From Aelia acuminata (taxonomy: Eukaryota > Arthropoda > Insecta > Hemiptera > Pentatomidae), in contig OU426984.1 of the NCBI GenBank assembly GCA_911387785.2, positions 44,316,396-44,380,395 of the forward strand: a DNA stretch of 64,000 nt. Reading direction: 5' to 3'. Positions within the stretch are counted from its first letter, which is position 1, and the number at the start of each line of letters is the position of its first letter. Shown piece after piece: positions 22,268 to 32,492 of this stretch. Below the pieces are notes generated by a model that saw only the letters and a list, made by a program, of their open reading frames with translations, did no database searches and was not told where the DNA came from. The position numbers and the translations under genes are program-made.

Positions 22268-25200
22268 TAGGGATGCGACATCGATGTCGATGTTTTTAAC
22301 ATCGATGTTACGCAGCCGATGTTTTCCGACCATCGATGTTTTTGGGCCGATGTTAACATCGATGTTTTTAATAGCTGACTTATAAAAATAAATAAGTTTT
22401 GACATCGATGGTTTAGGTATAACAATGATGTTTTTATCATAGATTTATTCGACAAATAAAAATATGTTTTAACATCGATGCTTTGGAAAAAAAGAAATAT
22501 ACATTAACATCGATGTTTTGACAATAATATCGATGTTTTTAACAGAAACAAAGCTGTTTTTTAACATCGATGTTTTCTAACAAAAACAAGTATACTTTAA
22601 CATCTTTGTTTTGATAATAACATCGATGTTTTAGATAAATATGTATTAACATCGATGTTATGGACAAAAACAAATTATACTTTAACATCTATGTTTTGAC
22701 AATAACATCGATGTTTTGACATTAACATCGATTATTTTAAGAGAAATAAAGCTGTTAATGACAACCATGTTTTTAACAAAAACAAATCTGTCAATAACAT
22801 CGATAAAATGGACAAAAACAAACTTGTTTTAACATCGATGTTTTTAACAAAAACAAAGCTGTTAATAACATCGATGTTTTTAACATAAACAAGTATACTT
22901 TAACATATGTGTTTTGAAAATAACATCGATGTTTTTAACAGAAACAAAGCTGTTAATAACATCGATGTTATAGACTAAAAAAAATTTATTTTAACATCGA
23001 TGTTTTTAACAAAAACAAGTATAATTTAACATCTATGTTTTGTCAATAACATCGATGTTGTGGATAAATATATATTAAACTCGATGTTATGGACAAAATA
23101 AATTTGTTTTAACATCGATGTTTTGACATTAACATCGATGCTTTCGACAAAAAACAACAATATATATGTATATATTCTTAACATCGATGTTTTAGTTAAA
23201 ACAAAGATGCTTTAACATTAACAAACTTGTTTTCGACATCGATGTTTTGACAATAACATCGATGTTTTAGATAAATATGTATTAACATTTATGTTATGGA
23301 CAAAAACAAATTATACATTAACATCTATGTTTTGACAATAAAATCGATGTTTTGACATTAACATCGATGTTTTTAAGAGAAATAAAGCTGTTATAACATC
23401 CATGTTTTTAACGAAAACAAATCTGTCAATAACATTGATGTTATCGACAAAAACAAAGTTGTTTTAACAACGATGTTTTTAACAAAAACAAAGCTGTTAA
23501 TAACATCGATGTTATAGACTAAAAAAAATTTATTTTAACATCGATTTTTTTAACAAAACAAGTATACTTTAACATCTATGTTTTGACAGTAACATCGATG
23601 TTGTGGATAAATATATATTAAACTCGATGTTATGGACAAAAACAATTTTTTTTTAACATCGATGTTTTTTAACAAAAACAAGTATACTTTAACATCGATG
23701 CTTTAGACAAAAAACAATAATAAATATATATATATATTCTTAACATCTATGTTTTAGTTAAAACAAAGATGCTTTAACATTAACAAACTTATTTTCGACA
23801 TCGATGTTTTGACAATAACATCGATGTTTTGAGTAAATATGTATTAACATCGATGTTATGGACAAAAACAATTTTTTTTAACATCGATGTTTTGACAATA
23901 ACATCGATATTGAGAATATATATATATATTGTTGTTTTTTGTCTAAAGCATCGATGTTATTGTCAAAACATCGATGTTAAAACAAATTTATTCAAAACAT
24001 CGATGTTATTGTCAAATATCGATGTCGAAAATAAGTTTGTTAATGTTAAAGCATCTTTGTTTTAACTAAAACATAGATGTTAAGAATATATATATATATA
24101 TTGATTGTTGTTTTTTGTCAAAAGCATTAAAACAAATTTGTTTTTGTCCATAACATCGAGTTTAATATTTATCTATCCACAACATCGATTTTATTGTCAA
24201 AAAATAGATGTTAAAGTATCCTTGTTTTCGATAAAAACATCAATGTTAAAAAAAAATTGTTTTATTCCAAAACATCGATGTTATTAACAGCTTTGTTTTT
24301 GTCCATAACATCGATGTTAATACACATTTATCCAAAACATCGATGTTATTGTCAAAACATAGATGTTAAAGTATACTTGTTTTCGATAAGAACATCGATG
24401 TAAAAAAAAAATTTTTTTAGTCCATTACATCGATGTTATTAACAGCTTTGTTTTTGTTAAAAACATCGATGTTATTAACAGCTTTGTTTTTGTTAAAAAC
24501 ATCGATGTTAAAAAAAGTTAGTTTTTGTCCATAACATCGATGTAAATACATACTTATCCAAAACATCGATGTTATTGTCAAAACATAGATGTTAAAGTAT
24601 ACTTATTTTAATAAAAACATTGATGTTAAAAAAAATTTGTTTTAGACCATAACATCGATGTTATCAACAGCTTTGTTTTTGTCCATAACATCGATGTTAA
24701 TACACATTTAACCAAAACATCGATGTTATTATCAAAACATAGTTGTTAAAATACACTTGTTTTCGATAAAAACATCGATGTTAAAAAAAATTTGTTTTAG
24801 TCCAAAACATCGATGTTATTAACAGCTTTGTTTTTGTCCATAGCATCGATGTTAATACACATTTATCCAAAACATCGATGTTATTGTCAAAACATAGATG
24901 TTAAAGTATACTTGTTTTCGATAAAAACATCGATGTTAAAAAAAAAATTGTTTTAGTCCATTACATCGATGTTATTAACAGCTTTGTTTTTGTTAAAAAC
25001 ATCGATGTTATTAACAGCTTTGTTTTTGTCCATAACATCGATGTTAATACACATTTAACCAAAACATCGATGTTATTGTCAAAACATAGATGATAAAATA
25101 CACTTGTTTTCGATAAAAACATCGATGTTAAAAAAAATTTGTTTTAGTCCATAACATCGATGTTATTAACAGCTTTGTTTTTCTCCAAAACATCGATGTT

Positions 25201-25546
25201 TTAAAATATTTATTTTTGTTCAAAACCAATTTGTTATGGTAAAAGCATCGATGTTTAAAACAACAACTATGATGTAATTGTCAAAACATGTCGAAAAAAT
25301 CGAATTTTTTATACATTAAATATGAATTATAAAATGCTTTACACTTTAACATCGATTTAATTACGTTTGGGCACTAATATGTTAATGTTTAAAGACTGTA
25401 TAAATTAAAAAACATCGATGTCAAAAAACATCGATGTTCTTGAACATCGATGTTTTGTGGTCGATGTTTAATCGACATCGATGTTTTGATTGCAAAAACA
25501 TCGATGTTCAAAACATCGATGTTTTGCCTTCGATGTCGCATCTATA
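22268..25546. mobile_element. hAT-like foldback element made of AACATCGATGTT arrays
   Basis: A 3,279-bp insertion within gypsy pol, flanked by the 8-bp direct repeat ATCAGGAG. Its ends are TAGGGATGCGACATCGA and, inverted, TATAGATGCGACATCGA. TAGGG-type ends and an 8-bp duplication fit the hAT superfamily. The interior is nearly all copies and near-copies of the perfect palindrome AACATCGATGTT, separated by short A/T spacers such as GACAATAA or ACAAAAACAA. Spacers in the left half run opposite to those in the right half, with the turn near 23,900. Higher-order units of some hundreds of bases recur within each arm. No transposase is present. Frames within are repeat translations. Confidence 0.88.
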
Positions 25547-25554
25547 ATCAGGAG
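25547..25554. repeat. Target-site duplication, right copy (foldback element)
   Basis: ATCAGGAG, the partner of 22260-22267. It fixes the right boundary of the insertion. Confidence 0.9.
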
Positions 25555-26563
25555 TTCGAGACGCAATTAATATATCGTCAAGATATACGAAACAATATGA
25601 CAATCCAAACAATACCTCATGCATGAAGCGTTGGAAAGTACAAGGTGCGTTTCTTAAGCCAAAAGGCATTACGTTAAATTCATAGAGCCCAAAAGGCGTT
25701 ATGATGGCAGTTTTTTTTTTATCTTGTTCTGCTACTGGAATAAAATAAAAAGCAGAATGCAAATCAATCTTTGAAAATATTTTTTTATTCTCTAAAATTT
25801 CAGCGACATCTTCGCTTCTCGGAACTGGATAGCGGTCTGGCTGTGTTCGCGCATTTAAAGCTCGGTAGTCTCCGCAAGCACGCCATTGTCCATTTTTCTT
25901 AGTTGTGAGTAAAATAGGACTTGCCCACTGTGATTTTGATGGTCTAATTATGCCCTGATTTAATAAGTATTGGAATTCGTTTTTAGCTACTTTTAACTTA
26001 TGAGGATCTAGTCGACGTGGTTTGCAGTAAACTGGTGGTCCACTAGAAGTATTGATATAGTGCTCAACGCTATGGGCTGAATGTGTAGGCATCAAATTGG
26101 GCTTGGTAAGATCTGGAAATTGTTTCATCAAATCTGTAAATGAATTAGTAGATATTAAAGAACTGACCGTATCTTCGGCCGAAATCGTATCAACTGACGC
26201 GGACACAGTAAATTTGGTGGTATTATCTACTAATATTTTATTTTTCAAATCGATTAACAAATCAAATTTACGAAGAAAATCAGCTCCTGGGATTGCTTTC
26301 GATGTCTTTGCAATAAAAAATGGCCATTCTAATTTCCGGCGAAGTCCCAAATCAATGTTTAAAATTTTAGTACCATAAGTTTGTATTTCAGCGCCATTAG
26401 CAGCATATAACTTGAAGTCTGTTGGCTTGTTATGCTTAGTAACGGGAATTACTGACACATCCGCACCACTGTCCACAAGAAATTTAATACCAGAACGACG
26501 ATCCCGAACGAATAATCTATGTTGTTGGCCTGGAAAGACATGAGAGGCAGCACGCTCGGCCAT
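25547..26563 (-). pseudogene. Gypsy pol, 5' part: protease and first half of reverse transcriptase
   Basis: A continuous frame from the ATG at 26,563. The aspartic protease active site is FLVDSGADVSVIP (residues about 28-40). Reverse transcriptase follows, with GDYRALNARTQPDRYPVP, KIDLHSAFYFIPV and PFGLRNAPCTFQRFM. The catalytic YLDD motif is intact in FVYLDDILIASRT (around residue 330). Coding sequence then stops at the 8-bp target duplication, where the foldback element begins. The final dozen or so residues of the open frame beyond it belong to that element. Up to the insertion I see no stop or frameshift, so pol was probably functional until interrupted. Confidence 0.93.
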
Positions 26564-26790
26564 TACTGTGACTGCCGGCTGCAGTTTTCCTGGTTACTTT
26601 TCTTGTTCCATTGGCAAGATTCATTGCATTTTTCTGGTTTGCATCTTTTTCCAAAACGGAAGTGTCCATAGCAATATTTCCCGTTAGAGTTAAATCCAGA
26701 CCTGGATCTAGAACGAGACCTTGATCTTGAACGATGCTTTTTTATTTCTGTTTCTAGGGCTGCTATTCGATCACAAAGCTCTTTAATCAT
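26563..26790 (-). pseudogene. Gag C-terminal remnant: coiled segment, RS repeat and Cys/His finger
   Basis: Only 75 codons remain of a gag that is usually several hundred. They hold a short heptad-like helix (MIKELCDRIAALETEIKK), an arginine-serine run (about residues 20-31), and a zinc-finger-like cluster, CYGHFRFGKRCKPEKCNESC. The order Cys-His-Cys-Cys, rather than the usual Cys-Cys-His-Cys, is a CsRn1-type trait. The start lies about 20 bp from the primer site, so matrix and capsid are deleted and the copy cannot build particles alone. The stop overlaps the pol ATG (TAATG at 26,565-26,561). Confidence 0.85.
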
Positions 26791-26807
26791 TGAGGAATCA
26801 GATGGTT

Positions 26808-26820
26808 GTGGGGGTCACCA
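26808..26820 (-). other. Primer binding site, tRNA-Trp-like
   Basis: Three bases inside the 5' LTR the coding strand reads TGGTGACCCCCAC. The first ten bases match what is expected for the complement of an insect tRNA-Trp 3' end, the primer reported for the CsRn1 clade. The match weakens after that, probably because the deletion that removed gag begins close by. Confidence 0.7.
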
Positions 26821-26823
26821 ATT

Positions 26824-27013
26824 TGTACAATGTTAGTACAAATAATTAAATAAACTAGTCCTTAGTTACTCTTTAACAGTTTTTATTACTACACTTTTAC
26901 ATAAACTAAGAACACACAATAAAACACTAACTAACTATAACAGTTTCTATACAATAGGGAGGTTACTTTTTAATTGCCTCAGTGTTGCCAATCAGTGTTG
27001 CCAGGCTCCTACA
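26824..27013 (-). repeat. 5' LTR of the gypsy element
   Basis: This 190-bp terminal repeat is upstream on the coding strand. Its coding-strand ends are TGTAGGAGCC and CATTGTACA, the canonical TG...CA. It lacks the 14-bp duplication (around CAGTGTTGC) present in the other LTR. It would hold promoter and polyadenylation signals, which I could not place exactly. Confidence 0.95.
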
Positions 27014-27017
27014 ACGC

Positions 27018-27491
27018 GTTTGGAATTTCCTATTTTTGAATTTGAAATTGTTTTTATTGTATTTCTATTGTTTTTTAAGATTGTATTTCTTTAAAATATA
27101 CGCGTTTTTGCTTTCACTTCTCAAAGTTTACTACTCACCCTTCACCCTTCACTCCCTCACTTTGAGATTGTTTTCATAATTTTTTAAAAGAACAATTAAA
27201 GGTTCTCCTGTCTGGGTACTATTTAAAAAGTAAAGGTAATATACCACTGAGTACGTATGAATTTTTTCGGCCCGAAATTATAACTTTTCAATTATGAAAT
27301 TTTAGCAACTGAAATCTACGCATCTTTAGATAATGACCCAATATCGAAAATGGCATACGACAGCCTGAATCCCCTTAGGTGTCTGTGAAAAAAAAAATAT
27401 GAAAATAAATCAAGGCCTTAATAATAATAATATACACATTAGTATGATAACTTATTATATTAAGTAATATATAACTTTAAAATAATAATTT
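27018..27491. other. Continuation of the pre-insertion locus
   Basis: Sequence beyond the gypsy target duplication. It includes one more TTCACTCCCTCAC phrase near 27,146, and otherwise AT-rich spacer. Confidence 0.45.
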
Positions 27492-27980
27492 TTAGTCAAG
27501 TTTTTTTATATAGATCCTTTATTCACCTCAAACTTTAACAATATTCTTTTCATCGTTTCGGCACTAAGCCATTTTCATGAAGAACACCTAAATAGTTTTA
27601 ATTTCAGTATATTTCAACTTAACAAATTAAATTAAAAACAATTAAGTAATGAATTATGTTTATCCCCACCTGTGACCACAATTTTCAATAAAATAGGCTG
27701 AGTAACCTTGTCATAAAATTTAAAAAAAATGTTTACTAGTTAAAAACTATAGTCTTTTCATTCAAGCTTCACAGTTGACAGTGCTCACAGGTGGGTATAA
27801 ACATAACTCATTACTTAATTGTTTTTAATTTAATTTGTTAAGTTGAATATATTGAAATTAAAAATTTTTAGATGTTCTTCATGGATATGGCTTAGTGCCG
27901 AAACGTTGAACAGAACAGAATATTGTAAAAGTCTGAGGTGAATAAAGGATCTATATTAAAAAAAAAAAAAACTTGACTAA
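27492..27980. mobile_element. Snapback element, Penelope-like terminal sequence (copy 2)
   Basis: Two long inverted arms (about 27,492-27,680 and 27,780-27,980) surround a short centre. The arms begin TTAGTCAAG and include TAGATCCTTTATTCACCTCA. Both arms contain GGCTTAGTGCCGAAACG (inverted in the left arm). That phrase has a short GGC...GCC stem followed by GAAACG, as in the hammerhead-type core in Penelope-like element terminal repeats. The first catalytic segment (CTGATGA) is degraded here. An AATAAAGGATC phrase precedes an A-run. No coding. Penelope-like elements are known for inverted or tandem terminal repeats, which fits. Confidence 0.75.
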
Positions 27981-27986
27981 TATCTG

Positions 27987-29700
27987 CTTAGCCTCAAAAC
28001 AGTAAAGAATTATCATAATAATATTTTTTTTTCCATTGTTTGATGCCATTGTATTTTGTGGTACCTCTCATTAAATTAATTCTAAAGTAGATATTTTTTT
28101 TTCTCTCGTGGCTGCTAGAGGATGGAGGAAATATGCTGAAATTATAAGGGGAGCCTGTACTGCTAGCCACGCTGTACTTACTATAGGTTATTATAAGTTT
28201 TAAAGTTTCATTTAAGTATACCAGACCCTTCAAGACAACTATAAAGTCCATTTTACTTTATAAAGGTATCCGTCGGGGTAGCGAGGTTAATATTCACGTC
28301 ATGGCTAAAAAAGTTATAAAAAGGAACTTTTTATTTTATTTTTTACCTGCCTTTTAAAAGCCAAGAGCGGAAGATAAAGCGAAGCGTTTTATATGAACTC
28401 GCGTTCAAACCCCCAAACAATTTATGCTCTCATATTGATGGACACTAAAATCTACTCGATAACACCCTGTACATATTTGCATATGGAATGAGCAGTGCGA
28501 ATAATTTTCACATAAAAGCTTCATACGCGGATTAGCTATTAATGTTAATATGTTCGAATCGGACGGTTTTCGTCGAGAAACAATCGAGGTGTACATATGA
28601 TTCAGGGTCTAATGAAGAAACTCTGTAAGACCGAAAAAACTGTATATCATTTTAAGCACCATTTCCAACACATCAGTATTTGTAGTTATGAATTTACAAA
28701 TATTGTAACTTTAAATCGATAATCTAATAAAAAAAAAACTTAAGGTTTAAAATCCCAAACCTTTTGTTGGAACGAAGTAGCAGTCGGAACAAACCGTTGG
28801 AGCACATGTATAGGCCTAGATTTTTTTGACGGAACCTTCTATGAAGAACTCGAACCATCGTTTTACGGCTATAATAAGGAGCGAGTGACTGGGCAAATTA
28901 ATCTAAGTCTTAGTCTGTTACTTGACTGTGAAGCTCAGGTCATATGATTTGTGTGCTATTTTTGTAACCTGCTCGAATATTTGTGTTGTTATAATTCGTT
29001 TGGCATTATTATTGTTATATTTTCTTTTAATAAACATTTCTTAACCCAGAGAATTGTTACAATATTTAATGCACGGTCCGATTCTCAAAGGAAACATACT
29101 AAAGACCATTTTATTGTTTTCCTAAGTTGTTTGTACTTTTTATTTACTAATAAAGTATTGCTCATAAACTCTTATTGACAATTTGATTTTAAGTACACTA
29201 TAGTAAATCAGAAAGTATAAAATAAACAACTATATCTTTAAATCCTTATTGTATGTGATAAGCATAAAATGTAAGAAATTCGCAAAATTGTAATTTTTAT
29301 CAAAAGCGATGAATTTTAGAACTAGTTTAGACTTGAACCGCTGGGGTATTGATTTCCGCATCGAAATCTTTAATTTCCAATTTTCCTCGTCTCTGTCGAC
29401 GAAATTAAACTCTCCGGAGTACTATTGGAACTTAAAATTTCAATTACTTTTATCTAACTCCTAATATGAATACTAGGAACTCCTAATATTTCTTCTTCGT
29501 GAAAGTTCCTCAATTTTCCCTTTCTTTTTTTTTTATTTTCCTCAAATTCTATTTTTTTTAAATTTGAATCTAATTCTATTTGTTTGGACTAAATTCTTTC
29601 ATTGTTTTAATTCTATATTTTTTGACAACTTTTTTTAAATATTTTTCTAGATAATTTTTTATTTTTTTTTTTTTACAGTTTTTTAGTTATCTCTGTCCAG
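27987..29700. other. No supported gene
   Basis: AT-rich spacer. Frames of 60-85 codons lack motifs. Confidence 0.4.
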
Positions 29701-29708
29701 GATATTTA

Positions 29709-29712
29709 AATA

Positions 29713-29790
<78 letters not shown>

Positions 29791-29794
29791 TATA
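29709..29794. repeat. (TA)n microsatellite
   Basis: A long TA tract with a few TG interruptions, directly outside the left end of the long-inverted-repeat element. Confidence 0.97.
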
Positions 29795-30129
29795 GATAGA
29801 TTTTACTGAATTAGTATTATATCATCGTTCTAATGTTGCACTCTTTGTTTTAAGGAAGTCTATGGCCATTATTTTACTTACTTTATGAAGTGATCAAACA
29901 AACATTTTGTGCAATACTTCTGAGCAATTAAGGTTTATTTCATGAAAATTATATCCAATTTCGATACCGATTGTTTGGCATTATCTCTTCTAATATTCCA
30001 GATTAAAACTACACATCAATTTGAACAATGATTTTACAATTAGACCTGTTCTAACTTCAACATTACGGAGAATTTTCTTAATGATTTTACTTTTTTTGTT
30101 CGTATTATTTTCGGACAAAACTTATTATT

Positions 30130-30375
30130 TTAACTAAAAGAAGATGTATTCCAAGATTTATGAATATTTTTTAATATTGTGGAAAAAACTTTATTACTGA
30201 ATTTCAGTTTTTTTTTTAAGTCTTCGAACGTTCTTATCATTTGATTTACTCTCCTTTTACACATTTCCGTTACTACTTCTAGTTTTTTATTTGTACCTGC
30301 ACAAATGATCAATGGTCTAAGCCCACCTAGGTAATCCCTAATTCTATTTCCAGTAGACAGTTCTGTGATTAACGG
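30130..30375 (-). pseudogene. Unrecognised frame inside the long-inverted-repeat element (1)
   Basis: Open without an ATG from about 30,360, with LSTGNRIRDYLGGLRPLIIC followed by a lysine-rich, probably helical stretch (EVVTEMCKRRVNQMIRTFED). It ends within the left inverted repeat. The composition is more protein-like than neighbouring chance frames. I do not recognise the family. Confidence 0.3.
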
Positions 30376-30754
30376 CGTCCCTATCGTACTAAGCTGGTTT
30401 AGTTAAAAAAAAAAAATGATTTTTTTAAGAATTCACATTGCAATAATTTTCCATCTCTGCAAGGACGGATCTCTGAGTTCAATAATCATTTTTTGAATTG
30501 TTTATATACACCATTATAAACTTTCTGAACAACCACAATATAACCGTTACATTCAAAGGCGCCGTTGCTGTATTCATTAATTGAATGAATTTTCTCTTCA
30601 TATTTACTGTTATGACAAAAACTTTTAATTAATGAATTGTTGATTTTTGCTTGATTCATATAATACCAGTAACATTGTTTTAATGTTCACAACACGTATG
30701 TTGTTTTCAGATTTAAATAACGATCGTAATAGCCACAAAGATAGAGGTCCACAA

Positions 30755-30799
30755 TGATATACAGATGATCATTCAAGACCATGAATCATCTGTATATCA
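30755..30799. other. 15-bp hairpin
   Basis: TGATATACAGATGAT and its exact complement are separated by a 15-base loop. Confidence 0.85.
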
Positions 30800-31272
30800 T
30801 GATTTAAAATAAATAGATAAATATATTTATTGTATAAAGCAACAACATACTTGTTAGAATTGCCTTGGCACTGGCCTGTGAGATATTATATTATATAATA
30901 TTTATTAACTTTACTATTTATAATATATACATTATAATATATTAACATCATAATATTACATTATAGGATTATAATAATTAATTCTATTTTTTAACCGACT
31001 TCGAACGAAAAAGGAGGTTACTCAATTCGATACGTATGTGACTTTTTTTTTTTGTTTTATTTTTATTGTCCCTCAAATTTCTTTTATATCTTGAGTTACT
31101 GAGTTTTTTTTTTCTGGACAGTAATTTTCTTCTTAAACTGCTAAAGTGAATTTTAAGATGTCTAGTTTTTTTTTAACTGTTTTGAGAAATTCAGTTTTTG
31201 AGTTATGTTCGGTGATGGGACCTACCTCTGAAGTGAGTAATAGATCTTAAACTCTATTCTTAAAAACTAAAA

Positions 31273-31640
31273 TTATAAATTAACCTGATTGATGGTGCCA
31301 ACGTTTTGGAGCGTCTGCCGGTGCGAGGCAGTTAAGACCGGTTTAGCTAACAAGTTTTGCCGTTTATCTACACAATCTCCGATTCTTGGTAAATTCAGAG
31401 TTTCTTGTACTTCCATTGACTCCTTCTTCCTTTGCCTCGAAGATACTTTAACTATTTTCCGATAATCCCATTTTGAAAATATTTCAACCTCTTCTCTATT
31501 TTTTGGATCATATGCTGAAAAAGTGGTCCACCACACAAAAACGGTAGCCGGATCATGGCTGTGCATATCATTAGATTTAACTGTGAAGAAAGATTTGTTG
31601 TCTTAATTAAATTATATAGTCTGAACGTTTTGTGTCTCAC
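31273..31640 (-). pseudogene. Unrecognised frame inside the long-inverted-repeat element (2)
   Basis: Two overlapping minus frames (31452-31640 and 31273-31566). The longer includes VWWTTFSAYDPKNREEVEIF and a charged stretch SSRQRKKESMEVQET. They may be one broken gene of the element. No known domain identified. Confidence 0.3.
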
Positions 31641-31917
31641 AGTCTCTTAAAGGTTGAGTGTCTATCGAAGTTTATGCCAAGATTATGTTAAATTAGTTGA
31701 TAATTTAATCAGCTTATCGTTAACTCTAAGGAAGTTTCTTTTCCCCTTTATAATACGGAAAAAAACAAAAACAATACACTTATTTTTATCAGGACTGACG
31801 TTGATATGAAGTTTTTCCAGTTGTCCTTCGCTTTTCCGGCAAGCTGTTTCTGCCTGCTGCAATGTTTTTTGGCATTCAACCTCCTACATGTATCTAAAAT
31901 ATTATTTGTAAATGCAG

Positions 31918-32151
31918 TCAAAAATGCATGTTCGTGCTGAGTGCAACTGTTTCCGCAGTGTATAAAAAAAAAAAAAAAAAAAAAAAAAAGAGTTGGAGAT
32001 GGAACTGCTCCTTGGGTTCGCCACAAGTGAGATCAAAAGTGTCTGATTTCACATTTTCTACTTTAACTGTTAAGTAACAATGGCTTAGAAAGTTGGAATT
32101 TAAAAACGAATAAACTGTTCCGGACACTCGAGATTGATTAGGCGCTGACAA
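31918..32151 (-). pseudogene. Unrecognised frame inside the long-inverted-repeat element (3)
   Basis: Starts at an ATG just inside the right inverted repeat (MSAPNQSRVSGTVYSFLNSN) and stays protein-like up to FDLTCGEPKEQFHLQL. It then runs into a long A-run (T-run on the plus strand, about 31,965-31,990) that encodes a phenylalanine string. The position beside the terminal repeat suggests the first gene of the element, cut by a slipped homopolymer. Family unknown. Confidence 0.35.
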
Positions 32152-32492
32152 AGTTGCTAATACATCTTCTTTTAGTTAAAATAATAAGTTTTGTCCGAAA
32201 ATAATACGAAAAAAAAAGTAAAATCATTAAGAAAATTCTCCGTAATGTTGAAGTTAGAACAGGTCTAATTGTAAAATCATTGTTCAAATTGATGTGTAGT
32301 TTTAATCTGGAATATTAGAAGATATAATGCCAAACAATCGGTATCGAAATTGGATATAATTTTCATGAAATTAACCTTAATTGCTCAGAAGTATTGCACA
32401 AAATGTTTGTTTGATCACTTCATAAAGTAAGTAAAATAATGGCCATAGACTTCCTTGAAACAAAGAGTGCAACATTAGAACGATGATATAAT

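Larger units (their letters stand above)
19930..27013 (-). mobile_element. Ty3/gypsy LTR retrotransposon, CsRn1-like, gag-deleted and interrupted
   Basis: Both LTRs (19930-20133 and 26824-27013) begin TGTACAATG and end CCTACA on the plus strand. ACGC flanks the element on each side (19926-19929 and 27014-27017), the 4-bp target duplication typical of gypsy integrases. On the coding (minus) strand the order is LTR, primer site, nucleocapsid remnant, protease, reverse transcriptase, RNase H, integrase, polypurine tract, LTR. The Cys/His finger style and a primer site resembling the complement of tRNA-Trp place it near CsRn1. Most of gag is absent and a 3.28-kb hAT-like foldback element splits the RT. 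The LTRs differ by a 14-bp indel and, by eye, two substitutions, so the insertion is recent. Confidence 0.95.
29816..32492. mobile_element. Element with ~335-bp terminal inverted repeats
   Basis: 29,816-30,150 and 32,159-32,492 are inverted copies of each other, very similar along their whole length. They begin ATTATATCATCG and end AAGATGTATT at the inner edge. The 2-kb interior holds unrecognised minus frames, a small hairpin (30,755-30,799) and a phrase (ACCGACTTCGAACGAAAAAG) like one seen in other insect repeats. No transposase, integrase or polymerase motif is visible. Repeats of this length occur in Polintons, Foldback and some other DNA transposons; I cannot assign it. A target duplication is unclear because of the TA tract on the left. 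Confidence 0.82.

Noticed and set aside
22261..25507. Several 60-78-codon frames within the AACATCGATGTT array
   Set aside because: They are translations of the repeat with no independent support.
22268..25546. CRISPR-like array reading of the regularly repeated ATCGAT motif
   Set aside because: Repeats are palindromic and the spacers are themselves repetitive A/T strings of variable length. The context is a eukaryotic transposon, not a bacterial locus.
29709..29815. TA tract as part of the long-inverted-repeat element
   Set aside because: The inverted match to the right arm starts only at 29,816. No TA tract is present at the right end.
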